DNA of 64,000 nucleotides, from assembly GCA_024364805.1 (NCBI GenBank), contig CM044523.1, positions 3,787,563 through 3,851,562 on the forward strand, given 5' to 3'. The notes under the pieces were generated by a model. The model worked only from the letters and a program-made list of their open reading frames with translations, searched no databases and was not told the DNA's origin. Position 1 is the first letter of the stretch, and every line of letters starts with the position of its first letter. The translations under genes were made by a program, and so were the position numbers. The DNA is from Euprymna scolopes. Lineage: Eukaryota; Mollusca; Cephalopoda; Sepiida; Sepiolidae. Shown in pieces: positions 48,605-60,574 of this stretch.

Positions 48605-48855
48605 TTTATTCTAACTACTGTTCCCATCTTGTGGTATTTTTACGACGTTTCAACCGATATGACCTCTGATTTTATTTTCAGCTGTAGATCTTCGTACTCT
48701 GAAAATTATTCAAACAGACTTTCTTAAAAATAGAAAGTAAAATATTGCCAAAGCAAAATAATTTTGACTGTAAAGTACGATTTGAATCTTTTGTGGGTCT
48801 CAATCGAGGATCAAACCTCAGTCTCCTAGCCAATTAATGAAGACTAACCATTATA
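48605..48855 (-). repeat. tRNA-headed SINE-like element, minus strand
   Basis: On the minus strand, GATATAATGGTTAGTCTTCA (box-A-like, near 48850) and GAGGTTTGATCCTCG (box-B-like, near 48808) have tRNA-like spacing. The body ends near 48605 with GGTTGAAACGTCGTAAAAAT and CAAGATGGGAACAGTAGTTA, matching the tail of the element at 46335-46664. Confidence 0.6.
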
Positions 48856-48883
48856 TCAAATGGGATGCATTTACATATATATC

Positions 48884-48886
<3 letters not shown>

Positions 48887-48928
<42 letters not shown>
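48887..48928 (+). repeat. (CA)n microsatellite
   Basis: About 21 CA dinucleotides, the longest non-TA dinucleotide repeat in the window. It gives spurious open frames on both strands. Confidence 0.95.
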
Positions 48929-48929
<1 letters not shown>

Positions 48930-51660
48930 TAAAAAGAGACATGTATGCTCACACACATAACTATGGACCATACAAAAACAGACTAACACCCAGGTATACA
49001 TGCATACATAAACGCACATGGTGCATGGTTAAGGTTATAGTTAGATATTTGAGGATTTCAGACACCCCTTCCACCCTTAACTTCGTCCGAAATGTCTCAG
49101 AGCAACAGCTTATTTTCTTTCTTGAAAAGAGCTTCATATTCTTACTTTTCATTTTCCTAATATCCGCAAGGCCAAGTACATTCTTTTTACGTCTGCCATT
49201 TCAGTTTTAAAATGACTACCCTCCACATGACCCCCCCTCCTCGATCTCCTAGCAAACTTTTCCCAACTTCAGCTGCTATCAACTCCCCAGAGGATGAAGA
49301 CAATTAGGGGTTCTATTACGACACTCGTCGTCACAGTTTATGTTAATTTTTGCAACATCCATCTCACTTCCCGCATCAGCAACCAAAGCGATGTGGTGGT
49401 AGTGAATTGGGTGATGGAGAGTGATGGAGTTGAGGATGTGCTGGTTTTTGAGCGGCGTTGGGAGAATGCGGTATCTTCCTCATTATAAGACACTTTCACG
49501 TTTGTGATCGGGACTGGATGGTGTTGTTCCAAACCTCCCACCCTCAATCCCTTGAATTACGCAGGATGTGGGGGTGGCAAATTATAGTTGAATGACACAA
49601 ATGTGTAAGCCTCCAAAAACACATGGAAACACCAGTAAAAAGATTCCTGCTCTAACAATTCTTTAATTCTCCCCTCGCGTGTGATTGTGCATCTTGTCAG
49701 TTCAACTCAAAAGGGCTATATTGCAATTCTCCAGAAACTTGGCGGCTTTGCGAGGAACCGATCGTTGTAGATTATAAAATAAATCTTTCGTCCTTTGTTT
49801 TTTTTTTAATAAAATAAATTAAATTTAATGAAAAAATATATTTTTTTATTTTTAAAGATAAAATTTGATTGACAGAGAGTTTGTCCGAGATTTGTCTCTA
49901 GAGAAATAATTTAATGAATTGTGGTGCAGAAATGATTTTTTTTGTAATTCCAGTTTTAAAAATACAAAATAAAAATTTTAAAATAAATTTGAATTTTGCA
50001 AAGAACCTTGGGTTATAGGTTGAAAATTGTTTTAAAAACATTTACAGTATTGTCCTCATCAACAAGGTTTCTCAAGGGGGTCTGGAGCTGTTTTCAGGAG
50101 CCACAAGGCCATATTTGAAAAATGGAGAGACTACAGAATATTTAAGCCCGACAAAAATATACAAGTATTTTGTAATTAATTATCATTTACAATTTAAATA
50201 TTAAATTTATTAAGTGAAATATAAAATTATTTTTTTTATTATATCTTTCCTCTGATCTTAGGCAAAATGGCTAGTTGGGATTAAATTTTTTCAACCTGCT
50301 ATATTAACTAATTAAAAAAATGTCAAACCAGAATCACTTATCGATTTTGGAGGAAGAAAGGTATCGATGACAAAAATAAAAAAAGACCGACTTTTCATTA
50401 CATGTTAAATGCTCATTAGTTGTACAAGTCGATATTTATCATTTTAGTATTACATGTGTTGGATTATATTTCTCCATATAGTTTGATAGTCGCACTAATA
50501 GTAAACTCGTATTTCTGGACTTACAATCATGTAGAACATAAGAGAACTAAGTCGTACAACAGTAGACCCATCTTCTGATACAACCAATTATCTCAAAACC
50601 CGGGTCGCAATAATACTATTAACCGGAAATTAAGGCACCATTGTACATATAAAAAAGACTAAAATACCTTGGCCATCAAGTAATAAATAGTAACGTTAAC
50701 GAGGACAATTTTTCAAAGCTATACAATGTATCTTGCTTCATTTAAAAAATGATTAAATTATAATAGGATTTTTGCCATTTTAACTAGATAAAATTTTCAA
50801 ATAATCCAGACTTAAACTATTTGTGATAGAAGAGAAGTCATAATTTTAAACGATGAATTTTCGAATTTTTTTTTTTGTTTTTTTTTGGGGGGGGGGGTCA
50901 TTATATTTAAAAAAAAAAAATCTTTTCCCCAAATAACATGTAAAATTAGATTAAATCAATAAAAAATGTTTTAAATACGGTAAGCAAAAATAAACAAAAA
51001 TCAAATTACAAACAAAACAAAACAAAAAAGCAAAACAAAACAAACAAAACTTTTAGCATTAATATTTTATATTTTGTTCAGAAATTAAATATATTTATCA
51101 ACTACTTGAAATAAAACTTAAGCTTGAAATTTTAGGTGAAAAAGTATATATATATTTTATAATTGCAGATATAAATAAAGAAAATAGAAAATAAGCCTTA
51201 AATCGATTATGTATCAGTAACTCAAGCATTTCTTAAAAGAAAAAGGTGTCCTTCTAGAAAGTCTGTGTACAGACAAACCTTTTTTTTAATAAAGTCACCT
51301 CGCTATTGGAAAGATAAATGGTGAATCTTTCTGAAAATCTATCAGATTTAATATCAGAATATATATAAAATAATCTGTATATTAATACATGTTATTTTTT
51401 GTGTCATGCTTACATCTTTGTCTTCCGAGTCACAGTCGTTTAACTTTTATTACCTTCCATTTCTTGTAATAAATAATTTTATCAAGAATCCTTCATAAGT
51501 TTTGGTTCTGAGTCAAGTTGATGCACCCAAGTCATATGGATATATTTGCTTTTATTTTTGAAATCACAACTTTATAATATGCAAGAATCCATAGGAAATT
51601 GACTATAAAATATATATACGGAATTAAATTAAAATATGATATTAAAGCGTATTTTATGAC

Positions 51661-51690
51661 TAGGCTACGCCAGGCCCCCCTGCTAGCTTA
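51661..51690 (-). repeat. CTAGCAGGG...GGCGTAGCC repeat signature, minus strand
   Basis: The reverse complement reads GCTAGCAGGGGGGCCTGGCG followed by TAGCC, a degenerate copy of the ACTAGCA...GGCGTTGCCCGG signature. Confidence 0.5.
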
Positions 51691-52430
51691 GATAGATATT
51701 TTGCAGTTTTAACAAAAGAGCTACAATAATATCAGGGCGGTTCCATTTACGCTGAACATCCACAGAATGCCAACACATATGAAATGGTCTGCAGTAGAAT
51801 TTCCACATGTCCTGCTAGTATGACGTTAATCAGATATTTATTTCTTGACTATTTAAAAGATACAGATTAACTGCAAAAATTAGAAACATATACATCCAGC
51901 CTGACGAATATACTAAATTATAATTTCAAGAATTCAAACTCTCTGATCATACTTTATGTTAGTTGATTTCAGGATAAAAATATTTTCAAAAACTAATATG
52001 ACAGACATATTTTAGTAATCCGTTTCTTAATGTCCTTCATATTAAAATAAAATATAAATTGTAAGAAGGTTACGTATTAAGTTAGTATATTTGGTTAATA
52101 TGAGAAAGATTTCATGGAAAAGTCCACGGTTACTTGTATTTTTTTATGGTGAAAACAATTGTGAACTTTTGAAGAAAATAATCACATATTTATTAATTTC
52201 AAATGATAGCTATAAAATATGAATGTGATTTTATTAAAATCAAAAAAATAAAAAGATTTTTTAAAAATTAGTCAGGTCAACAGAATTGTTATTTTAAAAC
52301 AATTCATTTTAAAATGTGTAAAAACGAAATTTTTATACATCAGCAATACAATTTTTACTTTCTTCGGCGATCGGTGGATCTAATTTATTATGAGTATTGA
52401 AAGTGAATAAGCATGTTATACGTATACGTT

Positions 52431-52680
52431 TACACACAGGTGCTTATTACATCATCGAAGTTAAGCAAAGTAGAGAATATCATTAGCAGATGGGTGACCA
52501 TTTAAGAATACCAGCCACTGCAACCGAGCTATGCAATAATTGCAAAAACCTAACATCGTTATATCTCCTGACTGGGATATACATACGACTGGGGACCGCT
52601 TGTGAACTTGAAAATCACGTGAAACTTCATTCTTTGGCGGAAGCCGGTTCAACCCAGTTAGAGTAAATGCCGTTGGCTAC
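52431..52680 (+). repeat. 5S-rRNA-derived SINE-like element, plus strand
   Basis: ATCATCGAAGTTAAGCAAAG and GCAGATGGGTGACCATTTAA, with AATACCAGCCACTGC, keep the order of 5S rRNA between bases about 25 and 110 but with a rewritten middle. The body beyond 52525 shares GGATATACATACGACTGGGG then GCTTGTGAACTT with the minus-strand copy at 7310-7480. This supports a mobile family rather than independent 5S pseudogenes. Confidence 0.65.
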
Positions 52681-53893
52681 AATATCTTTATTATTATGTA
52701 GATGTTGTAGCCAGCTTAGTCTAAAGTAGTGAAGGTAGAAATGAGGCTTAGAGTGATTTGGATGTAAAATAAAAAAAAAAAATCTTAATTAGACTAATTA
52801 TAATTAACATTTGTTATTGAATAGGGAGGTGACTTTATTGTCATATTAAAATAAAGATTTTTAAAGATTTTTTTAAAAAACAAACAAACATAGCAAACAA
52901 AAAAAAACAAACAAAAAACAAACGTTAGTTGCCAAATCTTGGTTAAGTGTTATAGAGTAAAACAATTTTGTAAGTATTTGTAAATAAACAGAGTACCGTT
53001 TGGTGCAATATTAGTAATATTGGTTATGATACAAAGTGCCCCCTAAATATACCAGCCACGATATTACGTTAATAAAATTCATAATCCATTCGGTCATCCA
53101 TCAATAATTGGTGCAGATAAACTTTAAATTTAATCCAAACTTATCCAACAAAATTTGTTTTATCATAGTTTAATAATATACATACACATTCGTTGTCGTC
53201 TCATCAGTAATATATCATTCTAATGAGCTTCACACTCTCCGGACCAATACCCCCCCCCACACACACCAAAACAAATATACTACATCTGTTCGATTATCTA
53301 AAAGATAATCTATCACAAATAATCCTCAAATTATTCTTAAATTAAAAATCATCACAGCCAAAATCAGAGCATCACCAATTAAGAAGTGTGGTGGAGAGTT
53401 ATAGACAGTTTCTGTTAGACATTCACGACTGTAACAAGCCAATTATAAACAAAAGTTTATTTGCACATAATGATTGAATTACAAAATGAATTGTGAATTA
53501 TATAAACGATTCTATAGCTAGCATTTTAATAAGTGGGAGGAGCAGTATCACCCTGTAGCGAGTGTTAAATTGTTAGAGGATAAGGTGTCAGTTTCAAGCA
53601 TACCGACAATATAAGTATATTAAAAAATCACGTGTTTTCAGAACATTCTAAAGATTAGAGAGTTTTAACTTTCATTTAGTGCGTTATAAATCAATTATTT
53701 TGGATTTAAAAAAACTAAATACCAAAAAGATAAGTTAGGAAATATGATCATTTTATATATGACTAAATAAGTTTGTTCTAAGCCTGCTTCTCTGTTTGGA
53801 GTCAGTGTATTCACTAAATAACCTAATGCTGTTTTTACACACACACATTTATATGCATATGAAAATTTTGGAAATATTCCAAGGTGATGGAGC

Positions 53894-54026
<133 letters not shown>

Positions 54027-54301
54027 TTATAATAATGTCAAAGTATTTAAATTCCTTTTTAATTATTTTGTTTACATTTATTGTTGAACTATTTGTTTCC
54101 AGCTTTGATTTAGATAGAGCATTGTCATCCGATCGGCAGCCATGATTAGTAATGAATGTTTTGCCAACGAGATTACAAAAGATAAAAAAAAGCATTTAAT
54201 AGATTTCTATTATACAAAAAAAAAACAAAAAAAAAAAACCAGATTTGTGCATGTTTGCCAAATTTGATGATGCTTTCGGAATGTTTTTTTTATGAATTTA
54301 C

Positions 54302-54369
54302 CTTCGCCTTGTGTGTACTGCAGGGTATCACATTCGCTCACCGTCTTTTCGTTGCAATTGTTTCGATTT
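54302..54369 (-). CDS. Eph: Eph receptor exon: membrane-proximal cytoplasmic segment (68 nt)
   Basis: The acceptor AG is at 54371-54370 and the donor GT at 54301-54300. One base completes an Arg codon, then 22 codons (residues 63-84) and one base of Val. It encodes NRNNCNEKTVSECDTLQYTQ followed by GE. It follows the stop-transfer arginines of the transmembrane exon and precedes the YIDPxTYEDP exon, so it lies just inside the membrane. This stretch is poorly conserved in Eph receptors, and I recognise no motif apart from one extra Tyr (QYTQ) and two Cys. It is supported by splice sites, by phase agreement with both neighbours, and by position. The 26.4-kb intron downstream is the largest in the window. 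Confidence 0.9.
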
Positions 54370-55535
54370 CTGAAAAGAAAATGAAAGTTTTACATTAAAT
54401 GTGATACATGCACGTTATTTTGTTAATGTGGATACGTGAAAATTACAGTTTTCTAAAGAAAAAAAAAACATATTTTGAAAAGTTAGCACAAGAGAAGTGG
54501 AATCTAGCTTACAAAAAACGCTAAGTATACCTGTCAGTATTTCTCGGTAGAAATGTGTAAGACTATTCGCAATACACTGACACTATTTTTTTTTTTAAAA
54601 CATGTAATGCCTGAAAAGATTGATTCCAAGAACTGAACAGAATAATTCCCGAGCTGGATAGCAAAGAGCAACTATTTGTTTTATTGGCAAGGTCGGATTC
54701 TCCACTGGTTTAATTATAAGACGTAATTGGCCGAGTTATAGGTGTGTCATTTGTGTAAACAAGTTAATTTAAAAGATAAAAGTTTGGGAATAAATCTCAA
54801 TAGGAAAGTACCAGAGCTCAGATAGATTGGAGAAAAACCGGGTGAAATTCAATCTTTTGTTGTATTTATAAGCATTAGGTGCACAAAAAGTAAACTGAAA
54901 TTACAGATAGATGAAGAGAGGACAATCAGTTTACGTAAAGGCAATAGAGATTGATGAGAACTCAGATGCGTACAAAGTATTTTTGGATGGTAAAGCTATT
55001 GCAAAGTTTTGTTACCTTGGTGATGCCATTTAGGCACAAAGTGAAGCAGATTTTTGTGAGTGCAAGCGTTATGAGCAGATGATGTATGGCAGAGAAAGCT
55101 GGCCAATGAATGTAAAGGACATGCGGCACATGGAGAGAAAGTAAATGAGAATTCTACGATGGATAAGTAATGGGAATCTTAAAAACAGGATCAGAGGAAA
55201 ATTAAATCTGGATAATATAGGGAGATTTGAGCAGAACAGGAGACATTGATTTTATAGTCATGTTGAGGAATGAGTGAGAGTTATTGTGTAATTAGATGTA
55301 GAACAGGTAAGGTAGGAGATCCAGTTCCCAAATGAATGTCAAAAGTATGCAAAGAAATGATTCAAATTGGAGTGAGAGAAAGAGGGATACATATCTGGCA
55401 GGAGATAGTTAGGAAATCAATTTATTAAAACCGTCCATGTAAAATAGACCTTAGCTTTATATGAGAATGGCGGTAATGATAGGAGTTGAAGTAATATTAT
55501 CCTATGTAGAAATGAAGTGTTTCAAGAATTCTTAC
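54370..55535. other. Eph intron (1,166 bp) containing a dead RT fragment
   Basis: The minus-strand donor is at 55535-55534 and the acceptor at 54371-54370. About half is occupied by the reverse-transcriptase remnant described at 54990-55440. Confidence 0.8.
54990..55440 (+). pseudogene. Decayed non-LTR reverse transcriptase C-terminal fragment
   Basis: The plus strand translates, across in-frame stops, as KFCYLGDAI*AQSE, MMYGRESWPMNVKDMRHMER, K*MRILRWISNGNLKNRIRG, LDNIGRFEQNRRH*FYSHVE. This follows the order FxYLGD...MxYGSExWxM...ExxMxRWM...RxGRLRWFGHVER that is widespread at the C-terminus of non-LTR retrotransposon reverse transcriptases. At least five stops make it non-functional, and the thumb/palm part is missing. 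It is antisense to the Eph gene. Confidence 0.75.
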
Positions 55536-55647
55536 CTTCTCAAGAGAATGATAATCATGATGATGGCAATAGCCATGCAAAGAATGACAGCCACTACGGA
55601 ACCAGCGATAATTCCAATCGGAGCATTGTTATAAGGAGGTCGTCGTA
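55536..55647 (-). CDS. Eph: Eph receptor exon: transmembrane helix
   Basis: The acceptor AG is at 55649-55648 and the donor GT at 55535-55534. The exon has 112 nt: two bases complete an Ile codon, then 36 codons (residues 26-61) and two bases of Arg. It begins RRPPYNNAPIG, a short extracellular stalk. A run of about 26 hydrophobic residues follows, IIAGSVVAVILCMAIAIIM then IIILL, ending in basic residues (LLRR), as expected for a type I single-pass membrane protein with a cytoplasmic stop-transfer signal. The small-residue pattern G..AGS at the start of the helix resembles Eph and other RTK transmembrane dimer motifs (inference). Confidence 0.95.
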
Positions 55648-55894
55648 CTGTTATTAGTGAAAAATAAAAACAGACATTAGTAAATCCAGTAAAATAAGAT
55701 TTCAATTAAAAAAATATTGATTACTTTTCGAAAAAGGTTTAACATTAACTTAACCATTATTTCAACAACTTTAGAATAATTATATGTATTTTTTCTTGTC
55801 GTAACTGACACATTGAACATTATTTTTCTTTAAATTAACTATCATTAAAAGGTATTTGTTTTCAGAACTTTTATTAGATGAAGATATATAAATT

Positions 55895-56105
55895 ATATTA
55901 TTTCAATTATTTGAGCTACTCTTCACATTTTTTTCATTTTCTTAACGTCTCAACAGATATAACCTGCCCATATTCAGGTGCATGTTTTTAAGTTGGGAAT
56001 TTTTATCTTAAACTCTGGAATTTATATGGAAATTGAACCTTTGGATTTATTGTTAATCAGCGACTTTAACCACTGCCCCATTGTTTTAGATGGAATATGC
56101 CTGAA
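55895..56105 (-). repeat. tRNA-headed SINE-like element, minus strand
   Basis: On the minus strand GGGGCAGTGGTTAAAGTCGC (box A, near 56085) and AAGGTTCAATTTCC (box B, near 56040) have tRNA-like spacing. The tail near 55900-55970 (GGTTATATCTGTTGAGACGT) matches the GGTTGAAACGTC tail of the 48605-48855 copy. Confidence 0.55.
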
Positions 56106-56143
56106 TTAAAAATGTGTCTAAATAAATCTCTCTCTTTCATCTC

Positions 56144-56148
<5 letters not shown>

Positions 56149-56185
<37 letters not shown>
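56149..56185. repeat. (TA)n microsatellite
   Basis: About 37 bp of alternating T and A adjoining a tRNA-headed element. Confidence 0.95.
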
Positions 56186-56188
<3 letters not shown>

Positions 56189-56441
56189 AAGTTGAAAAAG
56201 TCAATAAAGTTTTCGATCGTAGGTTTTGAAAACGGCCGAGTGCTGAGGAATCTGTTTCTGACAATCGGATTTCACCCAAGTCCAGCATGAAACCTGGGTA
56301 AACTCTACAGACACAAATATCTAATTTTTATGTAAAATTTATATGTAGAAGTCCAACTGTATTATATGAACTGAAAACCAATATTTTTTAAAAAATGTTC
56401 TATATAAAGGAGAGATGTTACACTCATATATATTATCTAAT

Positions 56442-56445
<4 letters not shown>

Positions 56446-56523
<78 letters not shown>
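56446..56523. repeat. (TA)n microsatellite, about 78 bp
   Basis: Uninterrupted alternating T and A, second longest in the window. Confidence 0.95.
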
Positions 56524-56525
<2 letters not shown>

Positions 56526-57815
56526 TGTAAATATAAATGCCTTTTCCTTGACACAAAGGTGTATTTTCTAATTCGAAAGTGTACAGCCAGAGCTCAATTT
56601 TAAACAAATGTAAAACTTCAGTTATTCAGGAAACTGTTGTGGTCCTGGTTAGGGGGTCACAATATTAAGGTGAAAGAGTCCTGGTGTTCACTCCGTTTAA
56701 ACTGCGAGTGAGCTCTTCCCTCTTAGTGCCAGACAGGTCCACATCATGAATATAAGATCGTCAACTACTCTAGAACAGAAATCATATTCAATATATCCAC
56801 CAAAACACTTATTTTCAACAAAACAACCAAAAATGAAGTATTTCTCTTATTTCTCTTTCAAAAATTTTTGAGGACAAAAGGAATATGGACATGAACATTG
56901 AATGCTTTAATTTATTTCAGTTAGACTGGTGAATATTTACAAAACTTATGGAATCTCAAGAAAAAAAACAACTCAATATTTCCTATACAATAAAGATGAG
57001 ATGGTCAAGACAATTGTTTTCAAATAAGTGGTTTCGTGTTTGAATGTTGATTTCTGAATAAGTAAGGTTTACATGACATATATATATAAATTCAAAAATA
57101 TGTTACCAAGTTTACAAATTGAGTAATTATGTACGCTTAAAGCAAGTATAAATATTAATATTATAGGACAACTAACCAGATGTTTTTTTAAAATAACCCT
57201 TATGCTTAATATTCGAGAGATCATTGATATCAGAAATTGCATTTAAAGTAAATTAGAACTTTCAACAAATTTATTATTTGACAAGGAATACAAGTTGAAC
57301 ACTTAAAATTTTTCCTTATATTATAGTGTCAAAGAATTTCAACAAATAGGAATAGGAAAAAAAAATTACAACTTGTAAATTAATTTACAAAGTTTCAATT
57401 CAATTTCTTATTTATAAGAAATAAAGATAAATGTAACTATTTCCCTACATTTGAAACCTATAAAGATAAAACAGCTCCGTGTATTAGATAGTACAATTAA
57501 ATAAATATTTAAAAAATTGATAAATATTTTAATACATTACAATATTTGTTGATCCATGAAAATTCCAACAAGGAAATTATATTTGAAAATCCTTAACCCA
57601 TGGATTTTCGCAAAAATCTTTTACAAAGGATAAAATACTCACCGAAAAAAAAATGTACCACTAGTTGGCAAAATTGTGAAAATATATAAATAATATAACT
57701 TTGAAAATGTATGGGTTAAATATATTATTATAATTCTTGGTTTTCATTTTTGATGGATCAATAAATATTGTAATGTAATCAATTTTACTTTTCGTCATCT
57801 ATTTCTCTCTCACAT

Positions 57816-58002
57816 ATATATATATATATATATATGTTATTTGTTTTTGTAAAACGTTTGGAATGAATTCAATTAAACGAAACTGCACTTTTACCTAAAT
57901 GCAAGTTGGGAATAATTTTCTCTTTAACCAATTTGGCACCCTCATATGGGGAGCGGCATATATATATATTTTTTTTTTTTTGCAATATATATATATATAT
58001 AG
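57816..58002. repeat. Cluster of short (TA)n runs
   Basis: Three short (TA)n runs at about 57816-57835, 57957-57968 and 57985-58001, separated by ordinary sequence. Confidence 0.85.
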
Positions 58003-58614
58003 TTCGGATTTTTAATTCATATGCATTCCTAAAATTCGCAAAATATAAAGTCGCATTTCAAATTGAATTAAGACATATCTTTAGTTTAAAATTATTACAC
58101 TTGAAGACTTCTGTCGAAGCGATCATTGTAAACGCTGTGATAACATGACAAATAATGTCAGTTATTTGAACAGGGCTCGGAATGTTAATGGCTTTTCAAA
58201 TGTTACGGCAAAATAGAATTTAGAGAATATTATTTAATTTTTATGATTTAATCAATTAGGATAATTGAAGAATGTTGTGAAAACAGCTGTAGAAAAGGCA
58301 GACAACTGTGTCTTCACGAATCTAATATTCCTTTGTGATAAGCATGACATTTTTTTGAAACGCCGAGATGCATCTGCACATGTTTTAATGCCTAATTAAT
58401 CAAAATTATTAATAATAAGGAATCCATGTAACTACAGCTGTAAAAGCACAGGCGGCCATGCCTTTAATGAATACGTCATCAGAAGAATTGACCGGAATAA
58501 AGCATTGGACGCCAGGCAGAATTATCATTACATCAGATAAAACTGTACTTGCAGCAGCTCCATTATGATGAAATAAAAGATTCAATGGTTCTGAATTTTT
58601 CAGATGAGGATAAA

Positions 58615-59010
58615 TAATTCGTATTTAAATTATTCGGATTTCGGCTCTCATCTTTACTGTATTTTGAGGTTTCGGTCGATGTAACTTCCGGTCTTCTTCG
58701 GGTGTATTTTATTGATCTTTGCATATCTTTCTATCTAACTCTGGAATCTGCACAGACTTTTGAACAGAATCGTTTATTTAATCCACGAGGGTGGCAGGCT
58801 CTCGCTCAGTAAACCATGACTTGGTAGAAGATCGAAATAATTCATATTATTTGGATTCTTCCGACTACTGTTCTCATCTTGAGTGTCATTTTCCAAAGAA
58901 TCCAAATATAAATAACCAACCTTCATTTCAGAAACCTCGATAATTCACACTTGTATTTTGAGTGGCTCACAGATTGAGGATTAAACCTTCAACCTACAGA
59001 AGAGATACTC
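58615..59010 (-). repeat. Member of the inverted-end, tRNA-headed family
   Basis: 58848-58888 (TTATTTGGATTCTTCCGACT...ATCTTGAGTG) is closely similar to the left arm at 46335-46376. On the minus strand GAAGGTTTAATCCTCAATC near 58985 is box-B-like. At 58615-58700 a further related segment includes AGGTTTCGGTCGATGTAACT. It may be two nested or adjacent copies. Confidence 0.5.
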
Positions 59011-60359
59011 ACAACTGAATTTTCAGTTAATATTAATAGATTCTTAAATGAAGTAAAAATTTAAAAATACTGGAAGCTATATTTATTAAAAGCCAGCAAA
59101 CTACACTAACATTATTATAAGAATAAAACCATCAGAACATTTTATCCTGTCGTGCTAATTCTGGCGTCCAGGATTATAAATTGCAAACGTTTTTCTAGAA
59201 ACGTAGTGGTTTGTTATTTTATTATCTATAGACGTTATATACTTACTGTCGGCTATTTTTTTTTGAGAAAAACCCTTTATTCTGTTTTGTTTTTCTTTTC
59301 ATTTGTTTTCATCAAGATGATTCAACGAAGAATCGAAAATGCTAGTGATACATATGGAACATTCATAGGTTTGATTTAGACCAAAAAAAAAAAATGATTA
59401 GAAAAATATAAGGTATAATTAAGCAGTAAATGCTGTTATTTTTAACAAAGTTTGCTTAAAATTACATATTAGGGCGTGTGTGAAACTTTGATCCGGTGTC
59501 ATGCCAGGTTATCAGCAATGATTGTTCAACATTTCAGAACATGCAAAAGACAAAATCTCCAGACCGAGAACTCGTTCTCTTCTAGCAATAATTGCAACTG
59601 TGTTTTTATTCTGCGCTGAACACAAAGCATGTAATCTTCAAGTAACTAATTGAGATGGAGCCAAAGCGCGAAATTTGGTGAGTCTTTTTGCAAAAGTAAA
59701 CTCGTCCTTTTGTTCTGCCATTTCAACTTCCTGCGATACAATTAGGCGGTGCCATGAAGAAAACCAAAATTGAATAAATAAAAATGAAAGATTTGAAAAT
59801 TGTTGGCAGTTGTGAAGAGCGCAAAGAAGAAAATAAAATAGCGCAGAATTTTATTCATCATTTGCCAACTTGACTACTGCTTTATAATCAAAGATCGCAG
59901 AATTTTGAAAAAAGAAATAAATTATCTCGTAATCTAAAAAAGAAAAATAAATAAAAGCATCGAATCAAAATCACCGCTACATAATCAGAAAGTGAGGCTT
60001 CATCTTTGAATTCTTGAAAGAGGATGTCTCAATAAAAATTCTTTAAACTTATAAAGTTCCCTATAATTTCTTGCTGTGGGTGAACGCCATTAATTTTTTT
60101 TTTTGTGAGCAAATTTCATCTTTCTTTGCCACATATGCATGCATCCTTGCAGATAAGCATCACTCCGATATCGTGTTGACCAATTAAAGCTGTTTCCTTC
60201 CAAGAACTTCCTATCCGTGGACGATTAGCATAAGACTGCTTCCCTGCTTACTAAAGTTTAAAATGAAGATTTTGAGCAATTGCTATATTTCACAAGGAAT
60301 TATTGTTGATTTTTTAGCATGATTGTAAAATATTAATGCTATAAATTTTGCTCTCTACT

Positions 60360-60385
60360 TTATATATATATATATATATATATAT
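60360..60385. repeat. (TA)n microsatellite
   Basis: About 26 bp of alternating T and A, 117 bp downstream in gene direction of the FNIII exon. Confidence 0.95.
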
Positions 60386-60501
60386 GTATGAAGTAAGGTG
60401 TGTTTATGCGGATGTATCAAATTCATTTCTAAACTAGCATATGCACACACACACGATTCGTTTAAAATATTTTTAAATAAGATTAGAAAAAGCATACTTA
60501 C

Positions 60502-60574
60502 TACTGAAGGCATGAGTGGATGCTGTGTACAGTTCACTGTAATGACCCCAACCTTTTTGGGTTTTTCCACGAAC
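60502..60574 (-). CDS. Eph: Eph receptor exon: end of the membrane-proximal FNIII repeat
   Basis: The acceptor AG is at 60576-60575 and the donor GT at 60501-60500. The exon has 73 nt: 24 codons plus one base of Ile. It reads VRGKTQKGWGHYSELYTAST then HAFS. VRxKTxxGxGxYS is the F-G strand signature of the last fibronectin type III repeat in Eph ectodomains (compare VRA.T..GYG.YS). It joins to the transmembrane exon as AFS-I-RRPP in frame. It is the most upstream Eph exon I can find. The rest of this FNIII domain and all exons before it are missing from the window or hidden by the N gap at 61552-62309. Confidence 0.9.

Larger units (their letters stand above)
55648..60501. other. Eph intron (4,854 bp) between FNIII and transmembrane exons
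   Basis: The minus-strand donor is at 60501-60500 and the acceptor at 55649-55648. It holds two tRNA-headed repeat copies and several (TA)n arrays. 56600-57780 and 59020-60350 are AT-rich with no recognised feature. Confidence 0.8.

Noticed and set aside
48834-49210. Frames of 61 to 116 codons on both strands
   Set aside because: They run through the (CA)n repeat; the rest shows no recognisable protein.
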